Assembly: GCA_028280455.1 (NCBI GenBank)
Contig: JANQLT010000099.1
Span: 1 to 43,854, forward strand
Direction: 5' to 3'
From: Kiloniellales bacterium
GTDB taxonomy: Bacteria; Pseudomonadota; Alphaproteobacteria; Kiloniellales; JAKSDN01
Length of the DNA stretch: 43,854 bases
Below are positions 15,813-21,822 of the stretch, one piece after another; the stretch's first letter is position 1, and every line of letters begins with the position of its first letter. A model generated the notes under the pieces. That model ran no database searches and was not told the DNA's origin. It saw only the letters and a program-made list of their open reading frames with translations. The translations under genes and the position numbers were made by a program.

Positions 15813-15952
15813 CCCATGGGGTCCGCGAGAGCGCCGACGACGTCATCGAAAATGGCGCTGGGGCCCGGTGTCCGCTTGGCTGAAAGGCCGAGACCCAGTC
15901 ATCTCCGGTCACCCTCGGGCTTGACTGGGCTGTGTCTATTCCGCCCGTTGCC

Positions 15953-16207
15953 TCAATCGTGCCGGGTCACCTGGCCCAGGCCGGGCCAGGCCGGGCGGGT
16001 GGCGATGTCCTTGCTGCCGCAGCCGCTGCAGCGCAGCCGGGCGCCGACCTCGGGCACCGGGAAGTCGGGGCCGAGCTGGCCGAGCAGGGTCTCGATGGCC
16101 AGCTCCGCGTTATGGCCGCAGCGGTTGCACCAGCAGAACACCCCGATGCCGGACTCGACCAGCTCGCCGAGACAGGTCGCCGCGTGGCGCCGCTCGTCCT
16201 CGGACAT
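15953..16207 (-). CDS. small zinc-ribbon protein under a probable SOS promoter
   Basis: 84 residues. Two knuckles, C27-x2-C30 in CNRCGH and C60-x2-C63 in CSGCGS, should bind one zinc. The segment between them, LLGQLGPDFPVPEVGARL, recurs in uncharacterised alphaproteobacterial proteins I recall. ATG 16207 was chosen; GTG 16231 in the same frame is possible. Upstream is a sigma-70-like promoter whose -10 is embedded in a perfect LexA box (16263-16277), so expression after DNA damage is expected. Function unknown. Confidence 0.75.
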   Translation of the reverse strand: MSEDERRHAATCLGELVESGIGVFCWCNRCGHNAELAIETLLGQLGPDFPVPEVGARLRCSGCGSKDIATRPAWPGLGQVTRHD

Positions 16208-16262
16208 CTGCTGCCGCCTGAAACCGCCCACCCATGCCGCTCCGATCCGTCACCACGGATGA

Positions 16263-16277
16263 GAACATAACAAGAAC
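16263..16277 (-). promoter_or_regulatory. LexA box, alphaproteobacterial GTTC-N7-GTTC type
   Basis: On the minus strand the sequence is GTTCTTGTTATGTTC, an exact match to the alphaproteobacterial SOS operator. It covers the spacer and -10 of the promoter at 16264-16292, so LexA binding would block it. It lies 56 bases before the zinc-ribbon ATG and downstream of the cupin stop, so its only clear target is the zinc-ribbon gene. Confidence 0.78.
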
Positions 16278-16292
16278 ATTTGGGTGAGTCAA
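16264..16292 (-). promoter_or_regulatory. sigma-70-type promoter of the zinc-ribbon gene
   Basis: Minus strand TTGACT (16292-16287), 17-base spacer, TATGTT (16269-16264). Both hexamers are close to consensus and the spacing is ideal. The start of transcription would be near 16257, giving a leader of about 50 bases. Confidence 0.68.
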
Positions 16293-16322
16293 AGACACGA
16301 CCGAAGCCGGCCGTGGTCGGCG

Positions 16323-16685
16323 TCACGCCAGCGGTTTCTCGAGATGCTCGACGTAGACCAGGATCGTGCAGCCGTTCGGCGTATGCGACGAATGCTGCGT
16401 GCCGGCGCGCAGCCAGACCATGTCGCCGGGGCCGTAGCGGGTGCCGTCGTGGTCGATCAGCTCGCCCTCGACCATGAAGAAGAACTCGTCGGCGCTATGC
16501 TCGTGGGCCGGCGAGACGGCGCCCGGCGCCATGCGCATGGCGTGGAAGCCGGTCCAGGACGGCCGGGCCTCGTCGAGCGGTAGCTGGCTCAGGCCGTCGT
16601 AGGTTCGGCCGTCGGGCCCGCTGTCGTTGAAGGGGCTGGTGAAGATGTTGCGGACCACGCGGTCCGCCGGATCGACGGGCTTCAT
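16323..16685 (-). CDS. cupin-domain protein
   Basis: 120 residues in a single conserved beta-barrel. Motif 1 is PGAVSPAHEHSADEFFFMVEG (about 54-74), with the two His and one Glu that bind metal. Motif 2 is PGDMVWLRAGTQHSSH (about 86-101), with the fourth ligand His. Small cupins are usually isomerases, dioxygenases or sensors; nothing here narrows that. The ATG at 16685 follows a GAGAGA stretch. It ends 30 bases before the SOS promoter of the next gene. Confidence 0.83.
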   Translation of the reverse strand: MKPVDPADRVVRNIFTSPFNDSGPDGRTYDGLSQLPLDEARPSWTGFHAMRMAPGAVSPAHEHSADEFFFMVEGELIDHDGTRYGPGDMVWLRAGTQHSSHTPNGCTILVYVEHLEKPLA

Positions 16686-16737
16686 GGCGGAGTCTCTCTT
16701 GCCGTGGTTGCGGCGGGGGCGGGCGGGCGTGCGCGCG

Positions 16738-17121
16738 TCAGGGGCCGGCGCGGACCACCTGCAGGCGGCGGTCGAAGACCTTGAGGGCCTCGACGAGGCT
16801 CTCGCAGCGGGCCAGGCGGTGGCCGCCGGAGGTGACCGTGAACTCGACGCCGCGCTGGTTGCCGCCGCTGCGCTTGGCGATGGTGAAGGCCGGCCGCTCG
16901 TGGCTGTTGCGGAACACCGAGAAGACCGCCATGCCGCCGCTGACGTCGATGGCGTAGTCGCGCCACTCGCCGTTCATCACGCGTCGGCTGTAGAGGGAGA
17001 GCAAGCGGTTGAGCTCGTGTCGGGTGAAGAAGACTCGACGTCTGGCCGCCTTCGTGGGCCCTGTCCTGAGGTCTTCGAGCCGGTAAAGCTTGCCCATCGT
17101 GGCGCGCTTCTCCTCCAGCAT
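16738..17121 (-). CDS. DUF2794 family protein
   Basis: 127 residues. The core RRVFFTRHELNRLLSLYSRRV (about 28-48), then GEWRDYAIDVSGGMAVFSVFR, is the family signature, which I know only from Alphaproteobacteria. No enzyme motif is visible. Two starts compete: ATG 17121 without a clear ribosome-binding site, and ATG 17097 (MGKLYRLEDL), which has GGAGGAG 11 bases upstream and may be the true one. Function unknown. Confidence 0.82.
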   Translation of the reverse strand: MLEEKRATMGKLYRLEDLRTGPTKAARRRVFFTRHELNRLLSLYSRRVMNGEWRDYAIDVSGGMAVFSVFRNSHERPAFTIAKRSGGNQRGVEFTVTSGGHRLARCESLVEALKVFDRRLQVVRAGP

Positions 17122-17263
17122 GATCTTTTTGTTGCAGGAGAAGTCTCGCCGAAATCCCGGCCGCCGTCCAGCGCCGAGCGGTTAACGTCGTGCGACGAAA
17201 GCGGCAGAAACCGGGGCCCGGATCAGCCCCCGATAGGCCCTGGACTGGGGCCTCCGGCGGCCT

Positions 17264-17605
17264 CTATTGCAGGCGGGCGTAGCCGCTGGCCTGGGAGTCC
17301 GGCTGGTCGTAGCAGGTCACCCGGCCGAGGGTCCGGTAGCAGTAGGGGCCCATGCCCGGATAGGCGCCGTCGAAGCCGGCTTCGGCGATGCCTTCGCCGT
17401 CGCGCGGCCGGCAGTAGCCCTCGCCCTTGGTGTAGCGCAGGGTCGAGCAGTCCTGCCCGGTCATCCAGGTCATGGCGTGGTCGCCGACCGTCTTCTTGGT
17501 GTTGATGAAGGTCGCCGTGGCGGCCACGAAGAGGCCCGGCCCGGTGGCTATCTCGCAGCCGGTGAGGCCCAGGATCGAGAGGGCGAGGACGATTGCGCGA
17601 ACCAT
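17264..17605 (-). CDS. small predicted lipoprotein
   Basis: 113 residues. It begins MVRAIVLALSILGLTGCEIA, a short signal peptide with lipobox LTGC (Cys17), so the mature protein should be lipid-anchored in the envelope. The mature part has several Cys (DCSTLRY, GYCRPRD, YCYRTLGRVTCYDQP) that could form disulfides. The segment between the lipobox and DCSTLRY resembles small alphaproteobacterial proteins I recall but cannot name. The long upstream frame lacks a signal, so ATG 17605 was chosen. Function unknown. Confidence 0.75.
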   Translation of the reverse strand: MVRAIVLALSILGLTGCEIATGPGLFVAATATFINTKKTVGDHAMTWMTGQDCSTLRYTKGEGYCRPRDGEGIAEAGFDGAYPGMGPYCYRTLGRVTCYDQPDSQASGYARLQ

Positions 17606-17784
17606 AGCTTGGCCTTTCCGAACTCTTGCCGTCCCGCGCTTAGCGCTTGGGGGCCTGGGGATCGGCAGCGCCCGCATCGTCGGATCGGGCATGCCTGGCA
17701 TTGACCTGAAGTGTCGCCTTTGAGAGTAAATAAAACCCAAACGGGGTCCCGCCGATCGGGCCCGAGCATCCGAGGGAGAGCAGC

Positions 17785-18336
17785 ATGGCCGCCGTGCCCC
17801 CGATCTGCGAGTTCGGCTGGAAGGCCGTCGATTTCGAGCTCGACGGCGTCGACGGCAAGAGCTACGGCCTGCAGGACATCCGCGGCCCCAAGGGCACGCT
17901 GATCATGTTCATCTGCAACCATTGTCCTTATGTCCGCTCGATCGTCGACCGCATCGTGCGCGACGCCAAGGACCTGGAGGCCGAGGGCATCCGCTCGATC
18001 GCGATCATGTCCAACGACACCGAGGCCTACCCGGACGATTCCTTCGACAACATGAAATCCTTCGCCGAGCGCCACGGCTTCACCTTCCCCTATGTGATCG
18101 ACCGGACCCAGGCCGTCGCCCGCGCCTACGGCGCCGTCTGCACGCCCGATTTCTTCGGCTTCAACGCCGACCTCGAGCTGCAGTACAGGGGCCGCTTGGA
18201 CGAGTCCAAGACGACCCTGGTGCCCGACGCCCGGCGCGAGCTCTTCGAGGCCATGTCCGAGGTCGCACGCTCCGGCCGCGGCCCCGAGGCGCAGACCGCC
18301 TCGATGGGCTGCTCCATCAAGTGGCGCGCCGCCTGA
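17785..18336 (+). CDS. thioredoxin-like (AhpC/TSA superfamily) protein
   Basis: 183 residues with a thioredoxin fold. A CxxC pair is in FICNHCPYVRSI (about 43-54), and the cis-proline region is in AVCTPDFFGFN (about 112-122). The pattern CNHCPYV plus CTPDFFGF belongs to the redoxin-domain thioredoxin-family proteins common in Proteobacteria. No signal peptide, so it is cytoplasmic. A GAGGGAGAG ribosome-binding site precedes the ATG. Probably a thiol reductase or peroxidase; substrate unknown. The conserved C-terminal MGCSIKWR holds another cysteine. Confidence 0.87.
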   Translation: MAAVPPICEFGWKAVDFELDGVDGKSYGLQDIRGPKGTLIMFICNHCPYVRSIVDRIVRDAKDLEAEGIRSIAIMSNDTEAYPDDSFDNMKSFAERHGFTFPYVIDRTQAVARAYGAVCTPDFFGFNADLELQYRGRLDESKTTLVPDARRELFEAMSEVARSGRGPEAQTASMGCSIKWRAA

Positions 18337-18403
18337 CGGACGGGGCGCCCGATTCCTTAGGAGGTTACCGGATCTGGTGGCATCGCCGGCCCACTGCGAA
18401 AGG

Positions 18404-18557
18404 GAAACGAACTTCCCCCTCACCCAGCTCCGGCTAGGCTCGGCTGCGCCTCACCAAGCCTGCGCATCCCTCTCCCCCGTCGGGGGAGAGGGCGTAGAGG
18501 CTTAGCGAAGCCGAAGGCTGAGCTTAGCCGGAGCCGGGTGAGGGGGAAGTTCGTTTC
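18404..18557. repeat. 154-bp intergenic foldback (REP/MITE-like) element
   Basis: The terminal 37-base arms (18404-18440 and 18521-18557) are inverted copies with two mismatches, starting GAAACGAACTTCCCCCTCAC. The centre is a perfect hairpin of CCCTCTCCCCC and its complement (about 18468-18492), so nearly the whole element can fold on itself. It sits between the 3' ends of the convergent thioredoxin-like and TpsB genes and may act as a terminator. No coding frame. The rest of the 18337-18645 gap shows nothing else. Confidence 0.82.
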
Positions 18558-18645
18558 GATGTCGAAGGCTGCCGCGATGAGCGGCGATTGCCGGAGCGTC
18601 GCCGAATCAGCGGACCAGTGACGTTCCACCCAAGCAGGGCACGCC

Positions 18646-20331
18646 TCAAAAACGCCCGGAGAGGGTGAAGAAGACGCGCGGCGCGTGGCTGTCTCGGCTG
18701 GCCACCGGGCGGGTCAGCGGCAGCGCCACCTCGAGCTCGCTCTCCATCAGGCCGAAGAGGTCGAAGCGCAGGCCGCCGCCGGTCGAGGAGAGCGAATCCC
18801 GGACCTGGCCGCCGCCGGCCACGTCGTTCCAGACCGCGCCCCAGTCGTAGAAGCCGTAGAGCTGCACCCCGGGCAGCCAGGCCAGCGGCAGCGCTTGCCC
18901 GTAGCGCAGCTCGAGGCTGCCGGCGAGGCCTTCTTCGCCGGTCAGCTCCGAGAAGTCGTAGGCCCGCCCGAAGCGGTCGCCGCCGAGGGCGAACTCCTCG
19001 GAGGAGAGCAGGGGATCGAAGCTGGTCTGACCGCGGAAGGCGGCCTGCAGGCCGAAGCCGTAGGGCAGCTCCTGCCGGCGCAGCGCCTCCAGTGTCAGCT
19101 TGGTGAAAGCCGGCTCGCCGTCGAGCCGCGAGCGCAGCGGGCCGCCGGCCGGCGAGGCATCGAGTATGTCGAGCCCCTGGCCGATCTCGAGGCTGACGAA
19201 GGTGGCGCCCTCCAGCTCGTCGCTGAAGCTCGCGTCGAGCGTGCCGCGCAGGACCCGGAGCCGGTCGTCGAGCACGTCGTTGCCGAGCTGCTCCTGCTTC
19301 AGCTCCCGGAAATCGAAGGCGCCGCCGATGAACAGGTTGAAAGCGCGCGAGCGCACCAGCGGGTAGCGCAGGCTCACTTCGGTGCCGAGCGAGCTGCTCA
19401 GCGTGTCGAAAGCGGCCAAGTTGTCGCCGGCGTCGACCCGGCTGCGGGAGACCCGAATTGCGGCGGTCAGGCCGTCGGCCATCAGCGGCTGGACGTAGAG
19501 CAGGTCGCCGTAGAGCAGCTCCTCGGGCTGGTCGGGCACGGTGAAGAAGCCGAGCTGCAGCCGCTCGGCCAGCGAGAAGGCACTGTTGGCGCCGAGGCTG
19601 GCGTAGCCCTGCAGCCGGCCGACCGCCGGGGTGCCGCGGTTGTCGAGATAGAGCGTGGCGTCGAAGCGGTCTTCCTCGAGCATCAGGACCAGCTCGTAGC
19701 GCCCGGCCTCGTCGTCGATCGGCCGCAGGCCCGAGGCGACGCTCAGGCCCGGCAGGTCCTCGATCAGCAGCACCACGCGCTCCAACAGGGCCAGCGTCAG
19801 CGGGCGGGCCGCCCGCAGGCGCTCGGCGTAGGCCTGCAGGCCCCAGCGCCCGGGCCGGACGCCCTGGAAGGTCACCTTGTCCAGGTAGCCTTCGACGATC
19901 CGCACGCGCAGCAGGCCGCCGGCCAGGTCCTGCGGCGGCGCGATGGCGCGCGAGAGGATGAAGCCGGCTGCGCGATAGCGCGCCGTCATGGCATCGAGGA
20001 TCGCGCCGATGTCGGCCAGGCCGACCGGCCGGCCGAGGTAGTCCCGGTAGTCTTCGGCGAGCGCCTCGGGCGCGATGGCCTCGGCGCCCTCGATGCGCAC
20101 CGCCGTCAACACGATTTGGCCGGCCTCGTCGCCCGGGTCCGGCGGGCGCGGCGCGGCCTCGGGTAGCTCGATCTCCGGGGTCGGCTCGGCGGGCGGCCGC
20201 TCGCGCTCCTGGATGCGGCGCTCGATCTGGCCGGGGTCGGCCTGGTCCGCCTGCGGCGCCAAGGCTTGGCCCAGCGCCGTCGGCGGCGCGGCAAGCCAGA
20301 ACAGGGCGGCGATCCGGCATAGGAGGGCCAT
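18646..20331 (-). CDS. ShlB/FhaC/HecB-family TpsB outer-membrane transporter
   Basis: Two-partner secretion pore that exports a large TpsA protein. 561 residues from ATG 20331: a signal peptide (MALLCRIAALFWLAAPPTALG), a Pro/Glu-rich linker, a POTRA region (about 75-210, QIVLTAVRIEG onward), then a 16-strand barrel ending in the C-terminal phenylalanine (LSGRF). The lid-loop motif appears as GGDRFGRAYD, where the usual R-G-Y/F is R-A-Y. GTG 20382 is an alternative start, but the signal peptide favours the ATG. No TpsA partner lies in the window. Divergent from the FecR gene. Confidence 0.88.
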   Translation of the reverse strand: MALLCRIAALFWLAAPPTALGQALAPQADQADPGQIERRIQERERPPAEPTPEIELPEAAPRPPDPGDEAGQIVLTAVRIEGAEAIAPEALAEDYRDYLGRPVGLADIGAILDAMTARYRAAGFILSRAIAPPQDLAGGLLRVRIVEGYLDKVTFQGVRPGRWGLQAYAERLRAARPLTLALLERVVLLIEDLPGLSVASGLRPIDDEAGRYELVLMLEEDRFDATLYLDNRGTPAVGRLQGYASLGANSAFSLAERLQLGFFTVPDQPEELLYGDLLYVQPLMADGLTAAIRVSRSRVDAGDNLAAFDTLSSSLGTEVSLRYPLVRSRAFNLFIGGAFDFRELKQEQLGNDVLDDRLRVLRGTLDASFSDELEGATFVSLEIGQGLDILDASPAGGPLRSRLDGEPAFTKLTLEALRRQELPYGFGLQAAFRGQTSFDPLLSSEEFALGGDRFGRAYDFSELTGEEGLAGSLELRYGQALPLAWLPGVQLYGFYDWGAVWNDVAGGGQVRDSLSSTGGGLRFDLFGLMESELEVALPLTRPVASRDSHAPRVFFTLSGRF

Positions 20332-20394
20332 GGCGGCTGCGCGCTGCTCGGCGACCCGGTTCTTGGTGGGCAGAGCAGGCACGACCGCGCCCCG

Positions 20395-20545
20395 GCTCCT
20401 CTGGCTACAAGTTATTTCAAATTTGATACAAAAGTATTTTGCTTGCTATCTTCAGCCAATACTTAGTATTGACTGACGATCACTTCATATTAACCCAAAA
20501 ACCTAAATTTTTCTTAATTCGAATTCCATATAAATCTGTCCTTGA
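20395..20545. promoter_or_regulatory. AT-rich divergent promoter island
   Basis: About 150 bases that are mostly A+T inside DNA that is otherwise near 70 % GC, between the tpsB-like and fecR-like genes. It holds two perfect inverted repeats, TCAAATTTGA (20417-20426) and CAATAC-tta-GTATTG (20457-20471). The minus strand has TTGGCT, 17 bases, TACTTT toward tpsB. On the plus side TTGACT (20469-20474) and TATAAA (20529-20534) are present but not well spaced. Likely control region for both directions. Confidence 0.6.
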
Positions 20546-20597
20546 CCTGAGGCTTCTGGGCCCGATCGGGGCCAGCCCGGAGACAAGGAAGAAAAAG

Positions 20598-21776
20598 ATG
20601 AGTGTTCGTCGTCCCGTGGGCTCCCTTTTCAACCGCTTGCTCTGTGCCTTGGCGATCCTCTGCGCCAGTGCCGGCGCGGCCCTGGGCCTAGAGGAAGGCC
20701 CCTGGACCGTCGCCGCCGTGCATGGCGAGGCCCAGGTCTCCCTGCCGACGCGGGCACCGCGTGTCCTGAAGCCCGGCGACAGGATCGAGCCCGGCAGCGA
20801 GATCGCCACCGCCGCCGGCAGCCGGGTCACCTTGACCCGCGGCAAGACCAGCATGACCCTCTCGCCGGACAGCCGGACGCAGATCCCCTTCGACAGCGAC
20901 CGCGGCCAGCGCACGACCATCTTCCAGCGATTCGGGTCCCTGCTGCTACAGGTGGACAAGCGCCCCGAGCAGCACTTCGAGGTCAAGACGCCGTTTCTCG
21001 CCGCCGTCGTGAAGGGCACGACCTTCTCGGTGGCCGTCGGCGGCACCGGCGCCTCGGTCTTCGTCAGCGAGGGCGCGGTCGAAGTCGGTGCGCTGGCCAG
21101 CGGTCAGGTCCGGCTGGTGCGGCCCGGGCAGACGGCCTCGGTCGGGCAGGGTCCCAATGCCGACCTGAAGATCCATCGAGGCGACCGCCAGCAGGGCGAG
21201 CGCGGCACGGGCGAGGCCGCCGCCGCGGGACCGGCGGGCAAGCCCGTGGCGGCCGGCACGCAGAGCGACCGTACGACGCTGTCCGCCATCCCGAAAGCGA
21301 TGTCGTTGGCCGCCCCGCTGCAGGGGCTGAAGATCACCCGCACGATCGGCCTCGAGTCGCTGGATATCGCGTCCTTGACCGACGGCTTGGTGGCACCGGT
21401 CGCGCCGCCTGCCCGGGTCGAGGGCCTGGTTCAGACGAGAGTCAGCGACGGCGGCGCGCAGCCTCGGGCCGCCGGCAGTGCGCTGCAGCCGGCCGCGCCG
21501 AGCAGCCTGGCCCTCACCGGCGACCGGGCCTCGGTCGTGCCGCAGCGGGTCGACAGCATCAGGTCTGGCCTCGGCGAGGTCGCGCCGGGCCTGAGCGACG
21601 TCGCCCGCGGACTGCCGAGCAACGGCGCCGGTCTTGCCGGCGCGGCGCCGGGGCTGACGCAGAGCACGCCCGACGTCAGCCGTGTGGTGCGGCGGATCGT
21701 CAACCCGGCGCTCGATGGTGCGCCCACAGGCGGTTCGCCACAGGGTGGCGTCACCGCCGGCGGCGTCGGCGACTGA
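20598..21776 (+). CDS. FecR-domain protein, periplasmic
   Basis: 392 residues. A signal peptide spans about residues 13-32 (LLCALAILCASAGAALG). The FecR domain follows (about 35-190): VHGEAQVSLP, LKPGDRIEPGSEIATAAGSRVTL and FEVKTPFLAAVVKGTTFSV. The C-terminal half is Ala/Gly/Pro-rich and probably disordered, with loose repeats (VAPGLSDVARGL, LAGAAPGLTQ). ATG 20598 follows AAGGAAG; the upstream frame lies in the AT-rich promoter. No iron-receptor or sigma-factor gene is nearby, so it is not a FecIR system; the pairing is with the CHASE2 enzyme 46 bases downstream. Confidence 0.87.
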   Translation: MSVRRPVGSLFNRLLCALAILCASAGAALGLEEGPWTVAAVHGEAQVSLPTRAPRVLKPGDRIEPGSEIATAAGSRVTLTRGKTSMTLSPDSRTQIPFDSDRGQRTTIFQRFGSLLLQVDKRPEQHFEVKTPFLAAVVKGTTFSVAVGGTGASVFVSEGAVEVGALASGQVRLVRPGQTASVGQGPNADLKIHRGDRQQGERGTGEAAAAGPAGKPVAAGTQSDRTTLSAIPKAMSLAAPLQGLKITRTIGLESLDIASLTDGLVAPVAPPARVEGLVQTRVSDGGAQPRAAGSALQPAAPSSLALTGDRASVVPQRVDSIRSGLGEVAPGLSDVARGLPSNGAGLAGAAPGLTQSTPDVSRVVRRIVNPALDGAPTGGSPQGGVTAGGVGD

Positions 21777-21822
21777 CGCCGGCGACGGCCAGCGGGCTCG
21801 GTCGGATCGGAGGTCGACGGCA

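Noticed and set aside
15912..15925. Possible second copy of the 26261 repeat
   Set aside because: Only about 13 bases match and there is no opposing arm; at most a decayed remnant.
17236..17252. Possible terminator GGCCC...GGGCC after the small lipoprotein gene
   Set aside because: Five-base stem without a T-run is too weak in GC-rich DNA.
17701..17736. Possible promoter TTGACC with TAAATA or TAAAAC before the thioredoxin-like gene
   Set aside because: Spacers are 20 bases or more; no convincing pair.
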